From assembly GCF_014203045.1 (NCBI RefSeq), contig NZ_JACHIF010000004.1:104943-168942 (forward strand): a stretch of 64,000 bases of DNA, written 5' to 3'. Both the position numbers and the translations under genes were made by a program. The notes beneath the pieces are model-generated. The model had not been told where the DNA came from. It saw only the letters and a list, made by a program, of their open reading frames with translations, and ran no database searches. The DNA comes from Prosthecobacter dejongeii. Its GTDB lineage: Bacteria; Verrucomicrobiota; Verrucomicrobiia; Verrucomicrobiales; Verrucomicrobiaceae. Shown here piece by piece: positions 16,208 through 26,299 of the stretch (the first letter of the stretch is position 1; every line of letters begins with the position of its first letter).

Positions 16208-17407
16208 ATGACTGGCCAGCGAATATTTCTCTTAGCTTTGCTCTTGCTGACCCAGTCAGCCGCACAAGCTGTGACTTTGCCGTCATGGTTGAAGCTACCT
16301 GCTGCTTCCAGAAAGGCTTCAGTCAAACTATCTCAGCATAAGCTGAGGCTGGGGGAGTTCTCGGGTGCGACTGGGGTAAGTGCCAAAAATTCCCTCCTAA
16401 CTGAATTGACCAATTCACGAGAATTCCAGATCACGGATCTGGGGGCCGACTTTGTCGTTTCAGGCTCATCGGTCGGTGGACGTGTGATGGGGCGCCTGGT
16501 GCGAGCCGATGGTAAATTGGTCTTTGAGCGGACTTATGCAGCACCTGGACTGGATGAAAATTTGCGGGCTTTCGCCGACGATGTCATTTTTGCCGCCACT
16601 GGCAAACCGGGGCTTTCAACAAGTCGGTTGGTCTTTGTCAGTGATCGCACCGGTACGAAGCAGATTTACACCTGCGATGTTCAGGGAAAAGAGGTCCAGC
16701 AAATCACGCGCCATACGCATGGCGCAGTCTCCCCTTCATTGTCACCCGATGGAGGTGCCATCGCTTATACCGCTTATCGCTCAGGTTTTCCAGTGGTTGA
16801 AATTTTAGATCTCGGTGTAGGCTGGGAGCGCACTGTGACGGATACCCCCGGCAGTAGTTTTGGGGCGGCATTTTCTCCCGATGGTCAAAAGCTGGCCCTG
16901 GTTATGAGCTTCTTGGGAAATCCCGAAATTTTTGTTACCGATTTAAGCACTAACACCGCAGGCTGCATCAGCGATACCATCGGTGCCCCGAGCAGCCCTT
17001 CCTGGCATCCCGATGGCAAGCAGGTGATCTTTGCCGATGATCGGGGCCAGGGGCCACGATTGTATGTGGCTGAGGTGCCGGACAAGGATGGGTCCGAAGC
17101 TCGGTTGTTCTTGTGGCGTGCAGGACACTCTTTTTGCACAGACCCAGAATTCTCTCCGGATGGTCGCCATGTGGCTTTCACCACACGAATCGGTCGAGAA
17201 ACGGCGGTGGTGATCAAGGAATATCCTCAGGGTGCAGCGCAGGTCATCCAGGCCGAAGGTGCTCAGCATCCATCTTGGAGCCCCAACGGACGCTACCTCT
17301 GTTACTCTCAGCATGGCACACTGTATGTGCATGATCTGCGCACGTCCGTCCGCCGCACTGTATTGACCCAGTACGGGACCATTTCTGAACCCCGATGGAT
17401 GCGATGA
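16208..17407 (+). CDS. tolB: TolB, periplasmic beta-propeller of the Tol-Pal system
   Basis: The 399-residue protein carries a signal peptide (LLALLLLTQSAAQA), an N-terminal mixed alpha/beta domain (about residues 30-135) and a C-terminal beta-propeller of repeated PD40/WD40-like blades, recognisable by SPDGG, SPDGQKLA, HPDGKQVIFADD, SPDGRHVAF and SPNGRYLCY. TolB binds Pal and is displaced by TolA. The ATG directly follows the tolA stop, and its own stop overlaps the pal start in ATGA. The length is close to the E. coli protein (about 430). Confidence 0.93.
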   Translation: MTGQRIFLLALLLLTQSAAQAVTLPSWLKLPAASRKASVKLSQHKLRLGEFSGATGVSAKNSLLTELTNSREFQITDLGADFVVSGSSVGGRVMGRLVRADGKLVFERTYAAPGLDENLRAFADDVIFAATGKPGLSTSRLVFVSDRTGTKQIYTCDVQGKEVQQITRHTHGAVSPSLSPDGGAIAYTAYRSGFPVVEILDLGVGWERTVTDTPGSSFGAAFSPDGQKLALVMSFLGNPEIFVTDLSTNTAGCISDTIGAPSSPSWHPDGKQVIFADDRGQGPRLYVAEVPDKDGSEARLFLWRAGHSFCTDPEFSPDGRHVAFTTRIGRETAVVIKEYPQGAAQVIQAEGAQHPSWSPNGRYLCYSQHGTLYVHDLRTSVRRTVLTQYGTISEPRWMR

Positions 17408-17859
17408 GACTCTGCCTAACCAGTTTTCTGACTTCAATCCTGCTTTGCAGTTGTGGTGGTGTCACTTCTCCCTTTCAGGAAAAAAAAGCTGACATCGTTT
17501 TTGCCCTTGGTTCAAAAGATGGCTTCGCCAGTCCGATGATGGCTTCCTTGAAACCAGCCTGTCCCGCTCTGGAGTTTCGGGGGACAAATTATGCGCTCAA
17601 TGGTGCCCATAAAAAGCAGCTTCTTCAAATGGCCGAAAGCTGGAAGGAAACGAAACCGCGCTACCTCATTGCTGGTTATACCCCGCCGGATCTGCCTGAT
17701 GACTATGCCCGAGCTTTATCTGAACGCCGTGCTCAGGCTGTGAGGCAGAACCTCATCGAAGCAGGGGTGGAAGCCTCGCATCTTCAAACCGTGGGCTTTG
17801 GGCATGATTCAGCCCCGTCTGGGCCGACCACGTCGGTGGTCGTCATTTATAAGCAGTAA
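17404..17859 (+). CDS. pal: Pal-like peptidoglycan-associated lipoprotein
   Basis: The 151-residue precursor has a lipoprotein signal peptide with lipobox LLCS-C (acylated Cys about residue 16). The C-terminal half is a trimmed OmpA-type domain containing ALSERRAQAVRQNLIEAGVE and VGFGHDSAP, the region that grips diaminopimelate in peptidoglycan. The domain is less canonical than E. coli Pal: the first conserved strand (FDFD) is not evident. The start is ATG 17404 overlapping the tolB stop. As the last gene of tolQ-tolR-tolA-tolB-pal it most likely is the Pal of this system. Confidence 0.82.
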   Translation: MRLCLTSFLTSILLCSCGGVTSPFQEKKADIVFALGSKDGFASPMMASLKPACPALEFRGTNYALNGAHKKQLLQMAESWKETKPRYLIAGYTPPDLPDDYARALSERRAQAVRQNLIEAGVEASHLQTVGFGHDSAPSGPTTSVVVIYKQ

Positions 17860-17882
17860 AGAATTTAAATAAGCTGAATCTA

Positions 17883-17915
17883 TGCCTGAAAGGCCGCAAT
17901 AAGGCCCTTCAGGCA
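17883..17915. terminator. Hairpin terminator between pal and smc
   Basis: TGCCTGAAAGGCC and GGCCCTTCAGGCA form a 13-bp stem with one mismatch around a seven-base loop. It sits in the 61-bp gap between the convergent pal and smc stops. There is no strong T-run on either strand, so it is a plausible bidirectional terminator rather than a textbook one. Confidence 0.7.
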
Positions 17916-17920
17916 GAGGA

Positions 17921-20900
17921 TTATGAGGCAAGCACGGGTTCTTCTGTGGGAGCAGGCACCGATTCCTCGGCTGTTAATTCAAGCAATGACGTTTGCTCTT
18001 CGGTTTCATGGTGTCCTTCTTCTGCGGCGACTTCCGCAGCCAAGCGCAGTTCCTCCTGCTTCGTCGGGCGCGTGTCTTCCGTGGTCATCCGCACGCCAAT
18101 GGGTTTGCTGATGCCGAACTCCTGCATGGACACACCATAGATGACGTCAGCGCGACTCATGGTGCGCTTGTTATGCGTCACGATGATGAACTGGGAGTTA
18201 TCAATGAAGTTGTCCAGCATCTTCAGGAAACGTGAGATGTTCGATTCATCCAGTGGGGCATCAAGCTCGTCCAACACACAGAATGGGCTGGGTTTCACCT
18301 GATAGATGGAAAAAAGGAGGGCCACAGCCGTCATGCTGCGTTCTCCACCGGAAAGTAGCGAAATGGTCTGAAGCTTTTTGCCCGGCGGCTTGGCGATGAT
18401 TTCAATGCCAGATTCCAAAGGATCCGTGTCATCTGTGAGCATCAGGTCGGCCTTCGCAGTGGGGCCAAAGAGCTCGCGGAAGTTGTTGTGGAAGAAACCC
18501 CGCACGAGTTCAAAAGTCTCTGAGAACATCTGCTTTGTGGTCTCATTGATCTTGGCGATGACCTGCAGCAACTCCTCTTTGGAATTGATCAAATCATTGT
18601 GCTGAGTGTCGAGGAAATTATGACGCTCCTCGAGTTCTTCGAATTCCTGAATGGCATCCAAATTCACTGGTCCGATACCCTCCAGCTTCTGGCGCAGTTC
18701 ACCGACAACTTCATTCACGAAATCCCAGTCTGGATGGCCTTCTTCGCCAGGGATTTCAATCGCCTCTAGATCCACGTTGTCAGCATCTACGACCGGGATT
18801 GGAAGCGCTTCGGAGGAAATTTCAGAGGCACTGTCTTCTGATTCAGGAACTTGGCGGCTGTCCGCAGAGTCCATTTCAGCAGAAGATAAAGCGGTCTTTT
18901 TCTTCTCCCCTCGTCCTCTGGATTTTTTCTGCTCCTCAATGCTGTACATCAAGGCATGATAGTCTGGTTCAAACGCAGAGATGTGGAAGGAATAGCGTTC
19001 CTGCACCTGATTGATGAGGTTTTCCAGCCGCAGATCCACTCGGGTCAATTGCACTTCAATCCGGTTGCGCGAATCGCTCAACCCCGTGGTTTGCTGGCGC
19101 AAAAGCATGAGTTGGTTCTCAAGCTCCGTGACGCGCTCAAAAGCGGCGGCCCGATCTTCTGTCTTGTTTTGCAAATGTTCGTCGATGGCCTCAATAGCCC
19201 CTCGTTGCGATTCCACCTGTTCTGCAAAACGAGCATTTTCTGCAATGCTTTGTTCCATGCGGCTACGCCACGTATTGATCTCCACATCGAAGCGTTGGAT
19301 AGAAGCCTCCAATTCGTGCAACCGGGTTGCCATAGGTGCCTTTTGACGTTCGAGAGATTGAAGCGCACTTTGTTCCAAAGCTAGGGCGGTGCGGAGCTCA
19401 TTGAGTCGCTCACTGGATTCCAATTCGCGACGGAGAAAAGCCTCCATTTCCACTTCCAATTCACCTTCATGAATTCGTGCACCCTCGAGTTGCTCTTGGG
19501 CCACAGTGGATTCCTCACGCTGCCAGGCGATCTGTGCTTCAGCAGCTTGGATACGGCTGGTGATTTGGTTTTGATCCCACTCCACACTTTCCAGTTTGGT
19601 GGTGGCCTGCTGGAGAGCACGCTGCACCACAGAGAGTTTGCCTGTGAGTTGGGAGAATCCTTCGCGAGCTCGTTGGCTTTGCTCGCGTAGGGTCAATTCC
19701 TCCCGCTGCATTTCCTCCACCTGCGCACGCAATTGGTCCACAGCTTCTTCCTTTTCGAGAACTTGGTATTCGTAGCCTTCTAACTCGACTTTGAGCGTGC
19801 GGACTTCAGCTTCACGGCGGAGCATGGATGCGGCTTCTTCTTTGGTGGCTCCCCCATGGATCACCCCATCTGCACTGATGAATTCGCCCTTCATTGTGAC
19901 GATGGCCACATCTCGAAGCTGCTTTTTCAGTCGCAGGGCCGTGTGTAGATCTTCGACGATGAGGACGTTGTTGAGCAGACGGTCTGTGAGTTCTTGCACA
20001 CCCTGACGTGCCTTCACTTTATCCACTGCCCAAGCGATGCCGCCCTCCGGCACCAGTTGCCGATCTGGCACGGCTCGCATGGTCGCGAAGTCATGTGGAA
20101 GTAAAGCTGCTTTGCCGAGCTGTTTGTTAGACAGTCGGTCTAGGATCTGCGCGGCGAGTTCACTATCGGTCAATAGCACTGCCTGGAGATGGTCTCGAAG
20201 AGCCGCTTCAATAGCTGCTATGAACTGAGGCTCCACCTCAATGGAGGAGGCCAAAAGTCCGCGCACGCCGACAGAAAAGACTTCAGGGTTATCGAGGCCC
20301 TTCAATACTTGCTGGGTGCCTTCGGCTAAGCCCTCACCCTTTTGCAGAAGCTGCTCGATGATCTCAATGCGGGAACGTCTCTGAGTGACAGCGCGCTGAA
20401 GTTCGGTGAGTTCTTCATTCAGAGCATCCCGTTGAGCGCGCTTTTCAATGATGTCACGAGCGCAGTTTTTAGCCTTTTCATCCAGTTCATCACGGGTCTG
20501 TTCGAGATCCTGAATTTCGCTCTGAAGATTGTCGAATTCGATCTGGCTGGCTTCTTTAGCCTGAGCCGAAGATTGTCGGTCATGCGCTAGAGTTTCATGC
20601 CGTTGGCGGTCGGCGGAAATTTGGTTAGTCAACGACTGAGCACGAGCATCTGCTGCTGCGATTTGGCCTTCAAATTGACGAATGGATTCGCGCACAGCAC
20701 GGCGATCGCTGTCCAGGCGACTGCGGTCTGGCAGGATGGAATTGTGGACGGAGAGGTGCTCATTGAGCGACATTTGCCGGGTCTCAATATTTTCGCGAAT
20801 GCTGATGAGTTGCTCATCCGCGCTAATCATGTCGGCTCGTTGTTGTTCCAGATGCTGCTGGCCTAGCTGGATCTGCTCCTCATTCTGACGGATGCGGCCC

Positions 20901-21844
20901 TGCAACTCTTCATTACGCTCATTGTTAAACCCGATGCGACCTTCTGCACTTTGGACTTGGCTGCGCAGTTCCTGGGACTGTTGGCGGAGTTGGTTGATTT
21001 GTGATTCGACAGAGTGATAAGCCTCACGAGTTTCAGTGGCTTCTTGTTCAGTCGCTTGGAGGCGGGTTTGTAGGTGTTCCAGTTGCTCCGTCATCATGCG
21101 CACATGATTTTCGGACTCGGCTTTTTCCGCACTGTATTCGCTGTATTGGCGATGTGCGAGATGGGTGTCAAACATGCGGACATCATCCAGCAGAGTCTGG
21201 TAACGACGTGCTTTGGCGGCCTGCCTCTGCAGGGTTCCCATTTGGCGCTTCACTTCAGCGATCACATCGGCCACGCGCAGTAAGTTGGCTTCGGTGTACT
21301 CGAGTTTGCGCAGAGCTTCCTTTTTCTGCCCTTTGAATTTCGTAATCCCGGCAGCTTCTTCGAAAACCATGCGGCGGTCTTCAGGCTTAGAACTGAGCAA
21401 CATGTCAATCTGGCCCTGGGCCATGATGGAGTAAGCCTGTCTGCCAATCCCCGTGCCTGAGAAGAGATCATTGATGTCCTTCAGACGGCAGACGGTGTTG
21501 TTTAGGCGGTATTCACTGCGACCGTCGCGGAAGACTCGGCGGCAAATGGCCACCTCGTTGTATTCCACGCCCAGGGCCTGCTCGCAGTCGGCCATTGTCA
21601 GCACCACTTCGGCAAGGCCTACGGGTTTGCGTTTGTCCGTACCGTTGAAAATGACGTCTGCCATTTCCTCTCCGCGCAAGGCCTTGGCCGAGGTTTCTCC
21701 AAGCACCCAGCGAATGGCGTCCACCACATTCGATTTGCCACAGCCGTTCGGTCCGACAATGCCAGTGACCCCTTTGTGAAACTCAAAGTGCGTCTTATCG
21801 GCGAAAGACTTGAAGCCGTGAAGGGTGAGGCTTTTGAGGTACAT
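17921..21844 (-). CDS. smc: Chromosome segregation ATPase SMC
   Basis: The 1307-residue SMC compacts and segregates the chromosome as a coiled-coil ATPase dimer with ScpA and ScpB. The head begins at the N-terminus with Walker A GPNGCGKS (31-38). Long coiled coils flank a hinge (roughly 510-670, near VGVRGLLASSIEVEPQF). The C-terminal head holds the signature LLSGGERSMTAVALLFSI, Walker B FCVLDELDAPLD and the D-loop. Two features exceed the usual length of about 1200: a Ser/Asp/Glu-rich linker of about 80 residues between the second coiled coil and the C-lobe (GRGEKKKTALSSAEMDSADS region), and an acidic tail of about 55 residues after the head. scpA and scpB are not in the window. Confidence 0.97.
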   Translation of the reverse strand: MYLKSLTLHGFKSFADKTHFEFHKGVTGIVGPNGCGKSNVVDAIRWVLGETSAKALRGEEMADVIFNGTDKRKPVGLAEVVLTMADCEQALGVEYNEVAICRRVFRDGRSEYRLNNTVCRLKDINDLFSGTGIGRQAYSIMAQGQIDMLLSSKPEDRRMVFEEAAGITKFKGQKKEALRKLEYTEANLLRVADVIAEVKRQMGTLQRQAAKARRYQTLLDDVRMFDTHLAHRQYSEYSAEKAESENHVRMMTEQLEHLQTRLQATEQEATETREAYHSVESQINQLRQQSQELRSQVQSAEGRIGFNNERNEELQGRIRQNEEQIQLGQQHLEQQRADMISADEQLISIRENIETRQMSLNEHLSVHNSILPDRSRLDSDRRAVRESIRQFEGQIAAADARAQSLTNQISADRQRHETLAHDRQSSAQAKEASQIEFDNLQSEIQDLEQTRDELDEKAKNCARDIIEKRAQRDALNEELTELQRAVTQRRSRIEIIEQLLQKGEGLAEGTQQVLKGLDNPEVFSVGVRGLLASSIEVEPQFIAAIEAALRDHLQAVLLTDSELAAQILDRLSNKQLGKAALLPHDFATMRAVPDRQLVPEGGIAWAVDKVKARQGVQELTDRLLNNVLIVEDLHTALRLKKQLRDVAIVTMKGEFISADGVIHGGATKEEAASMLRREAEVRTLKVELEGYEYQVLEKEEAVDQLRAQVEEMQREELTLREQSQRAREGFSQLTGKLSVVQRALQQATTKLESVEWDQNQITSRIQAAEAQIAWQREESTVAQEQLEGARIHEGELEVEMEAFLRRELESSERLNELRTALALEQSALQSLERQKAPMATRLHELEASIQRFDVEINTWRSRMEQSIAENARFAEQVESQRGAIEAIDEHLQNKTEDRAAAFERVTELENQLMLLRQQTTGLSDSRNRIEVQLTRVDLRLENLINQVQERYSFHISAFEPDYHALMYSIEEQKKSRGRGEKKKTALSSAEMDSADSRQVPESEDSASEISSEALPIPVVDADNVDLEAIEIPGEEGHPDWDFVNEVVGELRQKLEGIGPVNLDAIQEFEELEERHNFLDTQHNDLINSKEELLQVIAKINETTKQMFSETFELVRGFFHNNFRELFGPTAKADLMLTDDTDPLESGIEIIAKPPGKKLQTISLLSGGERSMTAVALLFSIYQVKPSPFCVLDELDAPLDESNISRFLKMLDNFIDNSQFIIVTHNKRTMSRADVIYGVSMQEFGISKPIGVRMTTEDTRPTKQEELRLAAEVAAEEGHHETEEQTSLLELTAEESVPAPTEEPVLAS

Positions 21845-22012
21845 GAGAGTGAAAAGGTTGAACCTGTTAAAGTGCCAGACTCAGTCCTTATTGGGCAAGT
21901 GAGAAGGGAGGTTTTTACCATATCTTGTGTTTATTTAATTTTAATTAAACAATATGTATGGTTTTAGTGTGCGGGTTTCTTGTGAATAGTGGTTTGGGCT
22001 GTGAATAAGCAG

Positions 22013-22049
22013 GCAATAAAAAACCCGCCAGCGAAGTCGCAGGCGGGTT
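22013..22049 (-). terminator. Rho-independent terminator of the thioredoxin-family gene
   Basis: AACCCGCC (22022-22029) pairs with GGCGGGTT (22042-22049) around a 12-base loop. On the minus strand the stem is followed by a T-run (TTTTTTATT). It lies 25 bp downstream of the thioredoxin-family stop. Confidence 0.88.
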
Positions 22050-22073
22050 CTTAGTCGGATGCTGAAGCGGCGT

Positions 22074-22493
22074 TTATTTGGCTTTCACCAAGACCTTTTC
22101 AAGGGTTCCCGCAAAGTCTCCTGCTGTAGTGCTGCCGATCTGGTTGCCGAGGTCTTTGCCATCGGCGCTCAGGAACTGGATGTGGGGGATGCCTTCCACT
22201 TTGTATTTGGAGGAAGGGGCTGCGTTGGCTTCCTGGTCCACGTCTAGATAGGCCCAGACGAATTTGTCATGTAGGGGAGTAACTTCCTTGCTGGGATAAA
22301 CAGTCTTTTTCATGGACTGGCACGGACCGCACCAGGCGGCTGAGAAGACGAGGATGACTGGTTTGTTTTCCTTTTTGGCCATCTCAAGAGCGGCTTTGTA
22401 ATCGGTGCCAAATTTAGGACTGCCATCTGGGAAATCAGCGGCGAGCAGGGGCAGGGTAAAAACGGCAGCAAGGAGAGTGATGAGCTTTTTCAT
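22074..22493 (-). CDS. Exported thioredoxin-fold protein
   Basis: The 139-residue precursor has a signal peptide (MKKLITLLAAVFTLPLLA) and a thioredoxin fold with active-site WCGPC (Cys about 55 and 58), the cis-Pro segment GIPHIQF and the C-terminal helix. It is closest to the DsbD-gamma/thioredoxin_7 type (NKPVILVFSAAWCGPC), so a periplasmic disulfide reductase or isomerase role is likely. It follows the ABC exporter gene by 54 bp on the same strand and has its own terminator. Confidence 0.87.
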   Translation of the reverse strand: MKKLITLLAAVFTLPLLAADFPDGSPKFGTDYKAALEMAKKENKPVILVFSAAWCGPCQSMKKTVYPSKEVTPLHDKFVWAYLDVDQEANAAPSSKYKVEGIPHIQFLSADGKDLGNQIGSTTAGDFAGTLEKVLVKAK

Positions 22494-22547
22494 AAGTTGG
22501 AGGTGCGTGGTTTACGACACGTGGATAGGACGTCCGTGATCGGGTTT

Positions 22548-24326
<1,779 letters not shown>

Positions 24327-24546
24327 GAAAATTCAGGAGAGGAGATAGATCAAGAAAAAGGCGCGATGCACGCACTACTTGGCATGCGCCCACAGTTTCA
24401 GGGAACGAGATGGATTTTCGCGACTCAAAAAATTAAGGAAAAACATCAAGAGTCGGCAGTGTGGAAGGGATAAGAGTGGATGGCAAGGACGGCAGTCATC
24501 TGGTTGCAACAATGGCAAGGATGAACGAACGAGATTCCTGCCTCTC
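24327..24546. other. Divergent intergenic region without a recognisable gene
   Basis: These 220 bases separate the starts of the ABC exporter (minus) and the FAD oxidoreductase (plus). An open frame extends upstream of the oxidoreductase, but its residues look random. Promoters for both genes must lie here; I could not identify convincing boxes. Confidence 0.5.
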
Positions 24547-26145
24547 ATGCTGCAAGTTTCTCAACTCAATCTCCCAGTGGACCACACGGATGCCGATCTG
24601 CGTGCGGCGCTGCTTAAACGCCTCGGAGCGAAGGATGCGACCTTTACTCTGAAGCAACGCGCCATTGATGCCCGCCGCGGTCATGTGAATTTCAGCTACA
24701 CCCTGTTGGTGGAGGTGGCGGATGAAGCCCGGGTGCTGAAAGCGCTAAAAGACGATACCAAGGTCATCGCTGCTCCCGATGAGACGTATGTCGAGGCAGC
24801 GGCCACCCCCATCGGTCAATCCGGAGATGCTGGACGACCTGTGATTGTGGGTACGGGGCCTTGCGGGCTTTTTGCAGGCCTGCTGCTGGCACGGGCGGGT
24901 TTGAAGCCGATTTTGCTGGAGCGTGGCAAGGCTGCGGGTGACCGCGCGCGCGATGTGACGGGCTTTTGGCGACGTGGCTGGGATTTTAATCCCGAATCGA
25001 ATGTGCAGTACGGGGAAGGTGGCGCGGGTACCTTTTCAGATGGCAAGCTTTACACGCAAATTCGTGATCGAGAGCATCGCATTCCTTGGTTGCTAAAAGA
25101 GATGGTGGCTGCAGGAGCCCCCGAAGATATTTTGATCAAAGCCCGGCCTCACATTGGGACGGATCGCCTCATCAAGGTCGTCCGGCATGTGCGGGAAGAG
25201 ATCATCTCTCTGGGCGGAGAGGTCAGGTTCAGTTCCCGAGTCAGTGACGTGGTGGTGGAAAAAGGCGCGATGCGTGCCGTGGTGTTAGCGGATGGTGCTG
25301 TGATCGAAGGCAGCCCTATCGTCTTCGCCATCGGCCACAGCAGTCGTGATACCTTCCACATGCTGCATGCGCGTGGCATTCCCTTTGATCCGAAACCATT
25401 TTCCGTGGGTGTGCGGATCGAGCATCCGCAGAAGCTGGTGGATAAGATGCTGTTTGGCAAATGGGCCGGGCATGAGCGTCTGGGTTCAGCCCCCTACAAG
25501 TTTGTAGCGCATTGTGACACAGAACGGAGTGCATATAGCTTTTGCATGTGCCCTGGGGGCCTTGTTGTCGCGGCCACTTCAGAACCAGGCATGGTGGTGA
25601 CCAATGGCATGAGTAGTTATGCGCGGGCCGAGGCGAATGCTAACGCTGGGTTCATGGTCGAGGTTGGGCCGGAAGACTATGGCCAAGCTCATCCACTGGC
25701 CGGGATCGAATTTCAGCGTCAGATTGAGCGCCGCGCTTACGAGGTCGGCGGCAGCAATTACCAGGCTCCGGCTCAGCTCCTGGGGGATTTTCTTTCAGGG
25801 CGTGCCTCGACCAGTCAAGGCAGCGTGAAGCCTTCGTACGAACCAGGCGTCGTCTGGACGGATCTGCGGGAAGTTCTGCCTGCGGCCGTGATCGAGACTT
25901 TGAAGGAAGCGGTACCTCGCATTAACAAAAGCTTGCCTGGTTTTGACCTGGCGGATGCCGTGCTCACGGCGGCTGAAACTCGCAGTTCTGCGCCAGTGCG
26001 TATTCCCCGTGACCCGACGACTTATGAATGCGTCTCGTTGAAGAATTTTTATCCGGCTGGCGAGGGCGCAGGGTATGCGGGGGGGATCATTTCAGCGGCT
26101 GCCGATGGCATGCGCGTGGCCGAGGCGATCCTAAAAGGACGCTAA
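24547..26145 (+). CDS. FAD-dependent oxidoreductase of the COG2509 type
   Basis: The 532-residue protein starts at ATG 24547 (MLQVSQLNLPVDH). An N-terminal helper domain of about 95 residues precedes the dinucleotide-binding motif VIVGTGPCGLFAGLLLARAG (GxGxxG about 102-107). Next come LLERG, the QYGEGGAGTFSDGKL segment typical of this uncharacterised dehydrogenase family, FAIGHSSRDTF, and a C-terminal FAD contact (FYPAGEGAGYAGGI). Members are cytosolic flavoproteins of unknown substrate; some annotations call them electron-transfer flavoprotein-like. It is a single gene, not obviously in an operon. Confidence 0.85.
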   Translation: MLQVSQLNLPVDHTDADLRAALLKRLGAKDATFTLKQRAIDARRGHVNFSYTLLVEVADEARVLKALKDDTKVIAAPDETYVEAAATPIGQSGDAGRPVIVGTGPCGLFAGLLLARAGLKPILLERGKAAGDRARDVTGFWRRGWDFNPESNVQYGEGGAGTFSDGKLYTQIRDREHRIPWLLKEMVAAGAPEDILIKARPHIGTDRLIKVVRHVREEIISLGGEVRFSSRVSDVVVEKGAMRAVVLADGAVIEGSPIVFAIGHSSRDTFHMLHARGIPFDPKPFSVGVRIEHPQKLVDKMLFGKWAGHERLGSAPYKFVAHCDTERSAYSFCMCPGGLVVAATSEPGMVVTNGMSSYARAEANANAGFMVEVGPEDYGQAHPLAGIEFQRQIERRAYEVGGSNYQAPAQLLGDFLSGRASTSQGSVKPSYEPGVVWTDLREVLPAAVIETLKEAVPRINKSLPGFDLADAVLTAAETRSSAPVRIPRDPTTYECVSLKNFYPAGEGAGYAGGIISAAADGMRVAEAILKGR

Positions 26146-26225
26146 AAGTCCGTCCAAGATTAGCCGTGATTTTGAGTTGGGAAGGGCGACTAAACGTCGC
26201 CGCCACTCGTTTTTGTGTGTAGAAT

Positions 26226-26289
26226 AGTTTTCAACAATCGCTCAACGTTTTCGTCATAGCCTCTGCGCAGATACGCGTTTTTGAAAACT
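26226..26289. promoter_or_regulatory. Long-spaced inverted repeat upstream of degP
   Basis: AGTTTTCAA (26226-26234) and TTGAAAACT (26281-26289) are perfect nine-base inverted arms 46 bases apart. A small palindrome CTGCGCAG (26263-26270) lies between them. The right arm ends ten bases before the degP ATG. It could be a paired operator or an mRNA structure; neither is proved. Confidence 0.35.
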
Positions 26290-26299
26290 TACCCAACCC

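Noticed and set aside
21845..22012. A/T-rich region upstream of smc with TTTAATT/AATTAAA arms
   Set aside because: Arms are pure A/T and likely to pair by chance; a promoter is expected here but I could not place its boxes.
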